This document shows positions 1 to 6,564 of a DNA stretch of 10,075 nucleotides, in pieces. Made by a program: the position numbers and the translations under genes. The DNA comes from an uncultured Cellvibrio sp. (GTDB taxonomy: Bacteria > Pseudomonadota > Gammaproteobacteria > Pseudomonadales > Cellvibrionaceae), in contig CAMPIG010000144.1 of the NCBI GenBank assembly GCA_946886255.1, forward strand, positions 1-10,075, in the 5' to 3' direction. Position 1 is the stretch's first letter, and every line of letters begins with the position of its first letter. The notes under the pieces are model-generated. The model saw nothing but the letters and a program-made list of their open reading frames with translations. It had not been told where the DNA came from and ran no database searches.

Positions 1-265
1 TATCTTTCGCCTCGGCAGGTGTAAAAACCCCGGCATCAGTTTCCAGCTCCTGACGCTTGAGCCACACCGCTTGCAACTGTGCGACTTTCTCTTCCAGTGT
101 CATGCGTGCGATCAAATCATTGACGCGGGCATCAACAGGTTTGCTTGGGTCTTTGTAAATCGGTTGATCAGCCAGGGCAACGGATACGGGTATCGACAGG
201 CTCATACATCCCCCCGCAATCATTAGTAGTCGTTTGAATGTCGCGCTGATGTAATTCATAGCCAT
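1..265 (-). CDS. GH3 family glycoside hydrolase, N-terminal fragment (cut by window edge)
   Basis: Translating the minus strand from the ATG at 265 gives 88 codons that run off the window with no stop. The first 30-odd residues form an export signal: two basic residues (K10 R11), a hydrophobic stretch and a VALA|DQP signal-peptidase I site. The mature start has the hallmark GH3 N-terminal pattern, DPSKPVDARVNDLIARMTLEEKVAQL, followed by a VWLKRQELET segment. I see this as a secreted exo-acting GH3 enzyme; in this context beta-xylosidase is most likely and beta-glucosidase is the alternative. The nucleophile Asp lies beyond the window, so specificity cannot be read. A second in-frame ATG at 259 is an equally possible start; GGGATA just upstream of 265 is a weak ribosome site. 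The cysteine in IAGGC lacks Leu at -3, so lipidation is less likely than signal peptidase I cleavage. The gene follows xylA on the same strand but a terminator lies between them, so it is probably a separate transcription unit. Confidence 0.82.
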   Translation of the reverse strand, partial: MAMNYISATFKRLLMIAGGCMSLSIPVSVALADQPIYKDPSKPVDARVNDLIARMTLEEKVAQLQAVWLKRQELETDAGVFTPAEAKD

Positions 266-284
266 TATCCCAAACCTGTTTATT

Positions 285-294
285 TTTATTGTCC
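285..294. promoter_or_regulatory. Possible half-operator upstream of the GH3 gene
   Basis: TTTATTGTCC matches 9 of 10 bases of CTTATTGTCC in the xylB/regulator operator (3457-3466). It lies 20 bp upstream of the GH3 start codon. No convincing second half follows at the expected 5-bp spacing. On the minus strand it overlaps a weak candidate -10 element (GACAAT), which has TTACGG 16 bp upstream. A nearby TTACG-N6-CGTAA inverted repeat lies at 300-315. This may be chance, since one half-site is weak evidence. Confidence 0.22.
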
Positions 295-336
295 GGCGCT
301 TACGATACGCCGTAACGCTTTTTTAAGATACCGACG

Positions 337-382
337 AAAAAAAACTGCCGATCATCTTCAGCTTAGCATCGATGACCGGCAG
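337..382 (-). terminator. Rho-independent terminator after xylA
   Basis: Read on the minus strand, CTGCCGGTCATC pairs with GATGATCGGCAG across a 14-nt loop: 11 Watson-Crick pairs plus one G-U. Eight Ts (337-344 on the plus strand) follow. It begins 17 bp after the xylA stop codon and should end the xylB-xylA transcript before the GH3 gene. Confidence 0.9.
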
Positions 383-398
383 TCGGGGGATTACAAAA

Positions 399-1721
399 CT
401 AACGTTTAACGATATTTTCGTACAACTCTTGCTGGCCGCTGATCTGCGCTGGCTCACCATTTTCGTTACCGAGTTTAGCCAGTTGCTCCAGCGTCATATC
501 GCCTTGTTCAAACACTGATCCATTACCGGCATCAAAGCTGGCGTAGCGAGTTTTGCGCATTTTTTCCAGCGGTGATTTCTGAATCAGATCATCTGCAATC
601 AACAGCGCGCGCGCAAAGGTATCCATGCCGCCGATGTGGCCGTAGAAACGATCAACGAAGTCAGTGGAGTTACGACGAGCCTTCGCATCAAAGTTCACGC
701 CGCCACCCTGGAAACCGCCGCTGCGCAACAGCACCAACATCATGTCAACGGTTTCGTTGATATTGTTGGGGAACTGGTCAGTGTCCCAGGCATTTTGATA
801 ATCGCCGCGGTTAGCGTCGATGCTGCCCAACATACCGGCATCAGCAGCCACTTGCATGTCGTGGTCCATGGTGTGGCCGGCCAGTGTAGCGTGGTTGGTT
901 TCCAGATTTAATTTGAAATCTTTATCCAGACCATGGTGACGCAAGAAGCCGATAACCGTTGCCGCATCAAAGTCGTATTGATGCTTGGAGGGCTCCATGG
1001 GCTTGGGTTCAATGAAGAAGGTACCTTTAAAGCCTTGACCACGCGCGTAGTCGCGAGCCATGGTCAGGAAGCGCGCCATATGTTCCTGTTCGCGTTTCAT
1101 GTCGGTATTGATCAGGCTCATGTAACCTTCACGACCGCCCCAGAAAACATAGTTCTCGCCATTCAGGGCGATGGTTGCATCAAGCGCATCTTTCAACTGT
1201 GCACCAGCGTATGCAACGATATTAAAGTCCGGGTTGGTTGAAGCGCCGTTCATGTAGCGCGGATTGGTGAACAGGTTGGCCGTGCCCCACAAAAGTTTTA
1301 CGCCAGATGCTTTTTGCTTCTCTTTCGCGTATTCAACAATGGTCTGCAAACGCTTGGAGGTTTCTGCACGGGTGCCGCCTTCATCAACCAGATCAATGTC
1401 GTGGAAGCAGTAGTAAGGCACACCCAGCTTGGTAATAAATTCAAACGCAGCGTCCATTTTTTCGCGCGCGCGACCTACTGCATCAGCGGTACCAGCCCAA
1501 GGGAAATGGAACGTGCCAGGGCCGAAAGGATCGTGGCCTGCACCACAGAATGTGTGCCAGTAGCAAACCGCAAACCTGAAATGTTCTTTCATGGTTTTGC
1601 CGGCAACGACACGATTCTCGTCGTAATATTTAAACGCGAGTGGGTTATCGGAATCCGGACCTTCGTAGCCGATCTTGCCGATACCGGGGAAATATTCTTT
1701 GCTACCCAACACAATGCTCAT
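399..1721 (-). CDS. xylA: Xylose isomerase (class II)
   Basis: This cytoplasmic metal enzyme converts D-xylose to D-xylulose, the first step of the isomerase pathway. The 440-residue product has the same length and layout as E. coli XylA. The catalytic His is H107 in the FHDID motif. The metal ligands E238 (IEPKP), E274 and H277 (LETNHA), D302 (IDANRGD), D313 and D315 (WDTDQF) and D345 (NFDAK) are all present, each offset by six from the E. coli numbering. Two metals per subunit and a homotetramer are known for the family. I chose the ATG at 1721 because GAGG lies 9 nt upstream and the protein then starts [18 protein letters not shown], as in xanthomonad and related enzymes. Longer in-frame starts at 1736 (ATG) and 1745 would place that ribosome site inside the coding region. 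The gene follows xylB with a 106-bp gap that shows no clear promoter, so co-transcription is likely. Confidence 0.97.
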   Translation of the reverse strand: MSIVLGSKEYFPGIGKIGYEGPDSDNPLAFKYYDENRVVAGKTMKEHFRFAVCYWHTFCGAGHDPFGPGTFHFPWAGTADAVGRAREKMDAAFEFITKLGVPYYCFHDIDLVDEGGTRAETSKRLQTIVEYAKEKQKASGVKLLWGTANLFTNPRYMNGASTNPDFNIVAYAGAQLKDALDATIALNGENYVFWGGREGYMSLINTDMKREQEHMARFLTMARDYARGQGFKGTFFIEPKPMEPSKHQYDFDAATVIGFLRHHGLDKDFKLNLETNHATLAGHTMDHDMQVAADAGMLGSIDANRGDYQNAWDTDQFPNNINETVDMMLVLLRSGGFQGGGVNFDAKARRNSTDFVDRFYGHIGGMDTFARALLIADDLIQKSPLEKMRKTRYASFDAGNGSVFEQGDMTLEQLAKLGNENGEPAQISGQQELYENIVKR

Positions 1722-1827
1722 AGTAACCAACCTCATGGATGTCAATGTTGATCACGCCTGCAACGGGACAATGCCTAGGACGATGATCATCGGTAAAAAA
1801 TTAAAAATTAAGCTGCCCTGCGGTTGC

Positions 1828-3312
1828 TTACACGGGTAACAATGCCGCCCACTGTTGATAAGCATCCTGATATTGCGCGAACAGCGCTTTATCCGGCTCG
1901 ACCACTCCAACGCGCTGCAAACCATTAAATGCATCTGCTGGCGTTGCATAAAAACCACTGCCCAATGCCGCCGCGCGCGCGGCTCCTTCTGCGCCATCGG
2001 TTTCAAACAGCTCAACCGCTGCTTGCGTGGTGTTGGCAAAGGCATGTGTAAATACATCACTCAAAAACATATTACCTTTGGCAGCACGCACCACATCACA
2101 ACTCCCACCCAGGGCTTTTAATACATCAAACCCCTGGTTGAGCGAAAACACGATGCCTTCCTGCGCGGCGCGTACCATGTGACCTAAACCATGGCGATTG
2201 AAATCCAGGTTGCGCAGTTGCGCCCCGAGATTTTTATTTTGATAAATTCGTTCGGCGCCGTTGCCAAAAGGATGAAAAAGTAAACCATCACTCCCTACAG
2301 GAATATCGGCTGCCAGTGCATTTAATTGTGCGTAAGAAACACCTTGCCCTGTCGTGTTCAAGGTTTGACGTAACCAACTGTACAAACGGCCGGTTCCGTT
2401 CACACATACCAGCACACCATTGCGTGGCTTTTCATCGCTGTTGGTGACGTGCAAAAAGGTATTCACCCGCGATTCCAGATCGGCGGCGGGCTTGTCTGTT
2501 ACACCATAGATTACACCGGAAGTTCCCGCTGTAGCAGCAACTTCACCGGGCTGCAATACATTAAGACTGAAAGCGTTATTAGGCTGGTCGCCGCCGCGGT
2601 AACTAACGCGAGTGCCAGCCCGAATACCCAGCTCATCGGCGGCCGATGCATTGACGATGCCTTGCTCACCAAAACTGGGCACAAGTGACGGAACAACATC
2701 GGTGCCTATCTGCCAATAATTCAATAATTCGGTGGCGATCGATTTGTTCTGGAAGTCCCATAAGGTACCTTCCGACAAGCCCGATGCCGTGGTGGTAATG
2801 TCGCCGGTTAACTTCATGGCGATGTAGTCACCGGGCAGCATCATCTTATGGACGCGCGCAAAAACCTCTGGTTCATTCTCCTGCACCCAACGCAATTTGG
2901 CAGCCGTGAAATTGCCGGGAGAATTCAGCAGGTGATCAAAGCAATAACCTTGACCCAGTTCCTGCAGCGCCTGATTGCCGCAAGCAACTGCCCGGCTGTC
3001 ACACCAGATAATGGCCGGACGTAATACCTGCTGCTGTGCATCCACCAAAACCAGGCCGTGCATCTGATACGAGATACCGATGGCGCTGATACGCGAAGGG
3101 TCGATCTTGTCGCTGGCAAACAAACGGCGACAGCCTTGTTTGACACAATCCCACCACACTGCCGGATCTTGCTCGGCCCAGCCGGCGCGTGGACTTTGTA
3201 TCGCCAGTTCACTCTCGGGGTGTGTGACAGAACCGAGGCTTTTGCCGCTCTGTCCGTCCAGCACAGATAACTTAACGGAAGAACTGCCTACATCAATACC
3301 TAAAAACAGCAT
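1828..3312 (-). CDS. xylB: Xylulokinase (FGGY family)
   Basis: This enzyme phosphorylates D-xylulose with ATP to xylulose 5-phosphate, which feeds the pentose phosphate pathway. The 494-residue product is close to the E. coli length. Visible motifs are the N-terminal phosphate-binding GIDVGSSSVK (D7), the substrate loop YQMHG (M84, H85), WCDSR at 103-107, the catalytic base D242 in RGGDQPNNA, the TAGTSG nucleotide loop at 261-266, and the C-terminal FGGY region ending in DGAEGAARAAALGSGFY. The C-terminal half differs from E. coli XylB and looks more like the Bacteroidetes-style enzymes; that is an impression from memory. The ATG at 3312 is preceded by AAGAG 8-9 nt upstream and gives a canonical MLFLGIDVG start. 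A TTG 45 bp further upstream would only add an unstructured tail. The gene is divergent from the Nudix-type regulator and is the promoter-proximal gene of the xylB-xylA unit. Confidence 0.96.
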   Translation of the reverse strand: MLFLGIDVGSSSVKLSVLDGQSGKSLGSVTHPESELAIQSPRAGWAEQDPAVWWDCVKQGCRRLFASDKIDPSRISAIGISYQMHGLVLVDAQQQVLRPAIIWCDSRAVACGNQALQELGQGYCFDHLLNSPGNFTAAKLRWVQENEPEVFARVHKMMLPGDYIAMKLTGDITTTASGLSEGTLWDFQNKSIATELLNYWQIGTDVVPSLVPSFGEQGIVNASAADELGIRAGTRVSYRGGDQPNNAFSLNVLQPGEVAATAGTSGVIYGVTDKPAADLESRVNTFLHVTNSDEKPRNGVLVCVNGTGRLYSWLRQTLNTTGQGVSYAQLNALAADIPVGSDGLLFHPFGNGAERIYQNKNLGAQLRNLDFNRHGLGHMVRAAQEGIVFSLNQGFDVLKALGGSCDVVRAAKGNMFLSDVFTHAFANTTQAAVELFETDGAEGAARAAALGSGFYATPADAFNGLQRVGVVEPDKALFAQYQDAYQQWAALLPV

Positions 3313-3449
3313 GCTTATTCTCTTGGTAGACGCTTGTTGAATGTGACTTGCGGTCAACTACAGATCAGGGATAACGGGAATTTTCCTCTGAACCAATCGA
3401 GTTGCCAGCGTTAGCTCGCCCTTAATCGGGAAACCGCAAGATGGTGCAG

Positions 3450-3478
3450 ATCATATCTTATTGTCCTACTGACCACAA
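3450..3478 (-). promoter_or_regulatory. Candidate sigma-70 promoter for xylB-xylA
   Basis: On the minus strand, TTGTGG (3473-3478) is followed after 17 bp by TATGAT (3450-3455), a five-of-six -10 match. This predicts a start near 3443 and a leader of about 130 nt. The -35 element lies inside one arm of the predicted operator, so a bound regulator would block it. Confidence 0.45.
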
Positions 3479-3481
3479 GAA
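3455..3481. promoter_or_regulatory. Predicted operator shared by xylB-xylA and the Nudix-type regulator
   Basis: The core reads CTTATTGTC (3457-3465), a 5-bp spacer, then GACCACAAG (3471-3479), a gapped palindrome. In reverse complement it aligns without gaps to the palindrome upstream of the xylanase gene (6453-6479), sharing CTTGTGGT on one side and GACAA-AAG on the other at identical spacing. It covers both putative -35 elements of the divergent promoters, as expected for a repressor site. The cognate protein is inferred, from adjacency, to be the Nudix-type regulator. Confidence 0.55.
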
Positions 3482-3490
3482 TAATATAGT
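3461..3490 (+). promoter_or_regulatory. Candidate promoter for the Nudix-type regulator
   Basis: TTGTCC (3461-3466), an 18-bp spacer and TATAGT (3485-3490) point rightwards. The -35 lies in the other arm of the predicted operator, which would give autoregulation. A competing candidate is TCGACC-17-TACAAT at 3547-3575, so the real start is uncertain. Confidence 0.35.
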
Positions 3491-3677
3491 ACAGTTTTAG
3501 CGATTTCGCCTCCCCGGCACCGTAATTGTCATAACCATATTGGCGCTCGACCATTGGGTGGCGGCCTTATACAATGCGGGAAGATTTGCCTGCCTGGTAG
3601 CCCGTATCGGCACGAGCTGCTGTACCGGACAGAAATCGGGGAGACAAGCGTCGCCCGTGCGTCGCCATATCATCAAT

Positions 3678-3682
3678 GAGGA
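3678..3682 (+). promoter_or_regulatory. Ribosome binding site selecting the GTG start of the regulator
   Basis: GAGGA lies 9 nt upstream of GTG at 3692. No in-frame ATG occurs before residue 155, well inside the conserved Nudix-like domain, so this site decides the start. Confidence 0.65.
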
Positions 3683-3691
3683 ACCATCATC

Positions 3692-4429
3692 GTGCCCACC
3701 CGCCACATTCCGTCATCACCTAAACACAGCCATGTCGAACCCCTGCATTCACCGCAAAATGTTATCCAGGCGCTATCTATCGACAACCTTATCTTCGGTC
3801 TGGATCACGACCAACTGAAAATTCTGTTAATCAAACACCACGACCCGATCCATAAAGATAAGTGGGCACTACCTGGTGGCTGGATTCGTTATGACGAAAA
3901 CCTGCGCGACGCCGCATCACGTCTGCTGGAGGAACTGACCGGGGTTAAAGAACTGTATCTGGAGCAGTTGAAGGCGTTTGGCCGGGTAGACCGCTTTCCG
4001 AATGACCGCGTGGTGACCATCGCTTACTACACATTGGTCAGCGCCGAAAATTATCCGATGATCGAAAGCCAGAGCACGTCGTTTGCACGCTGGTTCAGCG
4101 TCAACAATCTACCCACCTTGATTTACGACCACGCCGAAATTGTATCCCATGGGATGAAGTTCTTACGTCACCAGGTTTGCCATCAACCGATTGGATTTAA
4201 TCTGCTGCCCGAAAAATTTACATTACTGCAATTGCAATCTTTATATGAAGCCATCCTCAATGTGAAGCTGGACAAACCTAACTTCCGCCGCAAGATCATG
4301 AAGATGAACCTGCTCACGCCGTGCAATGAAAAGCAGCAGGGTGTGCCCCACCGGGCGGCAAACCTGTACCGGTTTGATGATGAAGCTTACAAAAAACTGA
4401 CCGAAATGGGCTTCGCCTTCGAAATCTGA
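3692..4429 (+). CDS. Nudix-related transcriptional regulator (NrtR-type), probable xylose/xylan regulator
   Basis: The 245-residue protein has an N-terminal Nudix-like domain (about 26-150) and a C-terminal winged helix (about 168-242, with FTLLQLQSLYEAIL and LDKPNFRRKI). This is the architecture of NrtR regulators. Family members bind ADP-ribose-type ligands or sugars; Bacteroides AraR is a pentose-sensing example. The Nudix box spans G63-V85. G63, E69, R77, E81 and G84 fit the consensus, but L78 and L82 replace two glutamates of the REUxEE core. This suggests a ligand sensor rather than a hydrolase. Divergence from xylB, an upstream palindrome and nearby xylan genes suggest it regulates this locus with a xylose-derived effector; that function is inferred. 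The first 25 residues look disordered and poorly conserved, and translation starts at GTG. Its own terminator follows, so it is probably monocistronic. A NAD-metabolism role, as for classical NrtR, is less likely because no NAD genes are present. Confidence 0.88.
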   Translation: MPTRHIPSSPKHSHVEPLHSPQNVIQALSIDNLIFGLDHDQLKILLIKHHDPIHKDKWALPGGWIRYDENLRDAASRLLEELTGVKELYLEQLKAFGRVDRFPNDRVVTIAYYTLVSAENYPMIESQSTSFARWFSVNNLPTLIYDHAEIVSHGMKFLRHQVCHQPIGFNLLPEKFTLLQLQSLYEAILNVKLDKPNFRRKIMKMNLLTPCNEKQQGVPHRAANLYRFDDEAYKKLTEMGFAFEI

Positions 4430-4441
4430 TCGATCTCAACC

Positions 4442-4467
4442 AAGCCCTCCCCCGCGAGGGCTTTTTT
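4442..4467 (+). terminator. Rho-independent terminator after the Nudix-type regulator
   Basis: AAGCCCTC pairs perfectly with GAGGGCTT around a CCCCGC loop and runs into six Ts. It starts 13 bp after the stop codon. Confidence 0.92.
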
Positions 4468-4572
4468 ATACACAGGACTCACCGCGAGGCGCACAGGATG
4501 AACGATAAGATTCCGTTTCACCGCCCGCCCAAAGCCATATAGTCATCAAAACCATATTGAGCTAAGATGCCT

Positions 4573-4590
4573 GCCTTATGTCCCTAAGGC
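4573..4590. repeat. Short inverted repeat upstream of the transporter
   Basis: GCCTTA-TGTCCC-TAAGGC is a perfect 6-bp inverted repeat with a 6-bp spacer. It could be a regulator site, but no second copy occurs in the window. Confidence 0.3.
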
Positions 4591-4611
4591 ACTCAACCGG
4601 ATTCACGCCTG

Positions 4612-4631
4612 CGGACATAAAACACTGTCCG
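4612..4631. repeat. Short inverted repeat upstream of the transporter
   Basis: CGGACA-TAAAACAC-TGTCCG is a perfect 6-bp inverted repeat with an 8-bp spacer, 120 bp before the transporter start. It is a possible operator for an unknown regulator. Confidence 0.3.
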
Positions 4632-4750
4632 GCTGGCAATGTTGTCCAGCGCATCAATATGCTATGGTCACCACCGGCGCAGTCCCGCTGCCCAAACAAT
4701 GCCATGCATCACTAGAGACAAATACATAATTTCAATAATCAGGTATCACC

Positions 4751-6169
4751 ATGAACGAGTCATCTACACCTACCCGGGCTAATAGCGCCTTTATTATCCT
4801 GATCAGCTGTATTGCCACCATCGGTGGTTTTCTTTTCGGTTTCGACAGCGGTGTCATCAACGGTACTGTCGATGGTTTACAAACTGCCTTTAATTCCGAC
4901 TCGATGGGGACCGGTTTCAGCGTGTCCTCCATGTTGCTGGGTTGCGCATTCGGTGCTTTCTTCGCCGGCACCCTGGCGGACAAATACGGTCGTCGTGCGG
5001 TGCTGATTGTAGCGGCAGTGTTGTTTATTGTTTCTGCCTGGGGCTCAGGGATAGCGACTTCATCGCTGGAGTTCATTATTTACCGCATCCTTGGCGGCCT
5101 TGCCGTGGGGGCAGCCAGCGTCATGTGTCCGGCTTATATCAGTGAAGTGGCCTTGGCACGCTATCGTGGCAAACTCAGCTCAGTTCAACAAATTGCCATT
5201 ATCACCGGCTTGACGGCTGCATTTGTGAGCAATTACTTCCTGGCGGATATTGCCGGTTCATCGTTATCTGTTTTTTGGCTGGGTTATGAAACCTGGCGCT
5301 GGATGTTCTGGGTTGAACTCGTTCCTGCCACCATCTTCCTGTTGGCGTTGCTGGCTATCCCGGAGAGCCCGCGCTTCCTGGTAGCTTCAGGGCAAAAAGC
5401 CCGCGCGCAGGCCGTACTGAACAAGCTCTATGGCACCATTGAAGGCGACATCAAGATGCGCGAGATTGACGCCTCACTCGCCACCGATCATCACAAACCT
5501 CGCCTGTCAGATCTGATTGATAAAACTACCAATAAGATGCGCCCCATCATGTGGATCGGTATTGGCTTGGCGGTATTGCAACAATTGGTCGGGATCAACG
5601 TGGTGTTCTATTACGGTGCTGTACTCTGGCAAGCGGCCGGTTTTTCCGAGAGCCATTCTTTATTGATTAATGTGGTTTCTGGCTCGGTCAGCATCGCGGC
5701 CTGCTTTATCACCTTCTTCCTGGTCGACAAAATTGGTCGCAAGCCGCTACTGTGGATCGGCTCGGCGGGCATGACAGTAACCTTGGCACTGGTGGCCTTC
5801 GCCTTTGCCGACGCCCCGCTGGATGAGGCAGGCAAGCTGATGTTGTCCGATGATATGGGCGTACTCGCACTGGTATCTGCCAATCTGTACGTGATCTTCT
5901 TCAACGTGTCCTGGGGTCCGGTGATGTGGATTATGCTGGGCGAAATGTTCCCCAACCAGATTCGCGGTTCAGGCTTGGCGGTTGCCGGTTTCGCCCAGTG
6001 GATTGCGAATTTCGTAATTACCCTGACCTTCCCGATCCTGCTGGCCTCTTTCCTCGGCTTAGCCGGCACTTACAGCATTTATGCCTTCTTCTCCGCACTT
6101 TCTGTGGTTTTCGTATTACGTTATGTGAAGGAAACCAAAGGTAAAGAGCTGGAGCAGATGGAGGGTTAA
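4751..6169 (+). CDS. MFS sugar porter, probable D-xylose:H+ symporter (XylE-like)
   Basis: The 472-residue inner-membrane protein has about twelve hydrophobic segments. Sugar-porter signatures are GGFLFGFDSGVINGT (25-39), DKYGRR (77-82), PESPRFL (204-210), QQLVGIN (277-283), GRKPLL (329-334) and the terminal ETKGKELE (461-468). Mapped by motif onto E. coli XylE, the sugar contacts are kept: Q147 (Q168), Q277/Q278 (Q288/Q289), N283 (N294), W393 (W392) and Q416 (Q415). The proton-coupling pair D32/R112 (D27/R133) is also present, which supports symport. Xylose is the likely substrate given the adjacent xylan and xylose genes, but glucose or arabinose cannot be excluded because GLUT/XylE relatives share these residues. 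The ATG at 4751 has CAGG 7 nt upstream. The gene stands alone between two terminators and should be transcribed from its own 5' region. Confidence 0.92.
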   Translation: MNESSTPTRANSAFIILISCIATIGGFLFGFDSGVINGTVDGLQTAFNSDSMGTGFSVSSMLLGCAFGAFFAGTLADKYGRRAVLIVAAVLFIVSAWGSGIATSSLEFIIYRILGGLAVGAASVMCPAYISEVALARYRGKLSSVQQIAIITGLTAAFVSNYFLADIAGSSLSVFWLGYETWRWMFWVELVPATIFLLALLAIPESPRFLVASGQKARAQAVLNKLYGTIEGDIKMREIDASLATDHHKPRLSDLIDKTTNKMRPIMWIGIGLAVLQQLVGINVVFYYGAVLWQAAGFSESHSLLINVVSGSVSIAACFITFFLVDKIGRKPLLWIGSAGMTVTLALVAFAFADAPLDEAGKLMLSDDMGVLALVSANLYVIFFNVSWGPVMWIMLGEMFPNQIRGSGLAVAGFAQWIANFVITLTFPILLASFLGLAGTYSIYAFFSALSVVFVLRYVKETKGKELEQMEG

Positions 6170-6213
6170 CCCTCGGATTACCTCGAAATGCTCCGTGTTT
6201 TTGCACATTGTGA

Positions 6214-6319
6214 GTTTGGCGTTAGGTCTTTTGTTTCGAAACCCTCAAGTCAGGGACGACTTGAGGGAGCTACAGGGATGTATTCATGCGTTTTCGAAAC
6301 AAAAGACCTAATGACAAAC
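6214..6319. repeat. 106-bp nested inverted-repeat element
   Basis: The outer arms 6214-6241 and 6292-6319 are 28 bp each and complementary at 26 positions. The inner 20 bp of each arm, TTAGGTCTTTTGTTTCGAAA and its exact complement (6222-6241, 6292-6311), are perfect. Directly inside the left arm is a second perfect 10-bp inverted repeat, CCCTCAAGTC (6242-6251) and GACTTGAGGG (6258-6267), with a 6-nt loop. The 24 nt from 6268 to 6291 are unpaired. The element lies between the transporter stop codon and its terminator. It has no reading frame of note and no obvious target-site duplication. It could be a MITE-like or other small palindromic element, or an mRNA 3'-end structure. Confidence 0.85.
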
Positions 6320-6344
6320 GGATGTCAAACTGAATACTTTCAGC

Positions 6345-6368
6345 AAGCCACCTTCGGGTGGCTTTTTT
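6345..6368 (+). terminator. Rho-independent terminator of the transporter gene
   Basis: AAGCCACC and GGTGGCTT form a perfect 8-bp stem capped by a UUCG tetraloop and run into six Ts. It lies 176 bp after the transporter stop codon, displaced by the inverted-repeat element between them. Confidence 0.93.
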
Positions 6369-6452
6369 ATGGGTAAATTTCTTCTCGCTTCATCAGCCAG
6401 TCGCCGCACATGCTTAATAGCCCGCCTCTTGTGATTTAGCGAGCTTTTCGTT

Positions 6453-6479
6453 AGCTTGTGGTTTCCATGACAACAAGCT
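6453..6479. promoter_or_regulatory. Predicted operator of the xylanase operon
   Basis: AGCTTGTGGT (6453-6462) and ACAACAAGCT (6470-6479) are inverted repeats matching at nine of ten positions across a 7-bp spacer. The site aligns ungapped with the xylB/regulator operator (3455-3481, reverse complement), with 18 of 27 positions identical and conservation concentrated in the two arms. It ends 85 bp before the xylanase start codon. Whether it serves repression or activation cannot be told. Confidence 0.55.
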
Positions 6480-6564
6480 GGTCTCGCATATCGCTTTTTG
6501 GTACCCTAGTATACAAGTTAAGGCTTTCTGGACCTCTAATAATAACGATCGACAGGTAAACATT

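Larger units (their letters stand above)
3313..3691. other. Divergent control region between xylB and the Nudix-type regulator
   Basis: This 379-bp stretch has no credible gene. It holds back-to-back candidate promoters around 3450-3490 and a gapped palindrome between them (both annotated separately). A second candidate plus-strand promoter is TCGACC (3547-3552), 17 bp, TACAAT (3570-3575). The block GTCATAACCATATTG (3528-3542) closely resembles one upstream of the transporter at 4542-4559. Both genes would carry untranslated leaders of more than 100 nt. Confidence 0.7.
4430..4750. other. Intergenic region upstream of the transporter
   Basis: After the terminator, about 280 bp precede the transporter start and no gene is visible. 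The region holds GTCAT-CAA-AACCATATTG (4542-4559), which resembles a block in the xylB/regulator gap. It also holds two short inverted repeats (4573-4590 and 4612-4631). AATGTTGTCC (4638-4647) matches seven of nine bases of one operator arm, and a degenerate partner CAATATG (4655-4661) follows at a spacing one base too long. No clean promoter is seen. Confidence 0.5.
6170..6564. other. Intergenic region between transporter and xylanase operon
   Basis: This 395-bp stretch has no credible gene. The left part is the transporter 3' untranslated region with a 106-bp nested inverted repeat, a small CTGAA-TACT-TTCAG hairpin (6330-6343) and a terminator. The right part (6370-6564) is the xylanase control region with a 27-bp palindrome. 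A TATACA element (6510-6515) lacks a good -35 match, which would suit an activator-dependent promoter or simply one I cannot identify. Confidence 0.65.

Noticed and set aside
1722..1745. Longer xylA start adding eight residues (MTSMRLVT).
   Set aside because: The GAGG ribosome site for the ATG at 1721 lies inside this extension, and homologues start at MS...GSKEYFPG.
399..1751. Several plus-strand open frames overlapping xylA, and similar long frames opposite the transporter and GH10.
   Set aside because: They are antisense shadows of strongly recognisable genes, with no family resemblance or ribosome sites.
1781..1792. Perfect 12-bp palindrome CGATGATCATCG in the xylB-xylA gap.
   Set aside because: It is short, without a partner elsewhere in the window, and not associated with a promoter or terminator, so it is most likely chance.
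3313..3357. Extended xylB start at TTG 3357, adding 15 residues.
   Set aside because: The extension has no family similarity. The ATG at 3312 has a good ribosome site and gives the canonical MLFLGIDVG start.
6221..6312. Integron attC-like site: GTTAGGT fits GTTRRRY, and the region folds as a long imperfect palindrome.
   Set aside because: In attC the inverse core RYYYAAC comes first and GTTRRRY last on the same strand. Here the order is reversed and the right end reads ACCTAAT, not RYYYAAC. No integrase or cassette array is visible.
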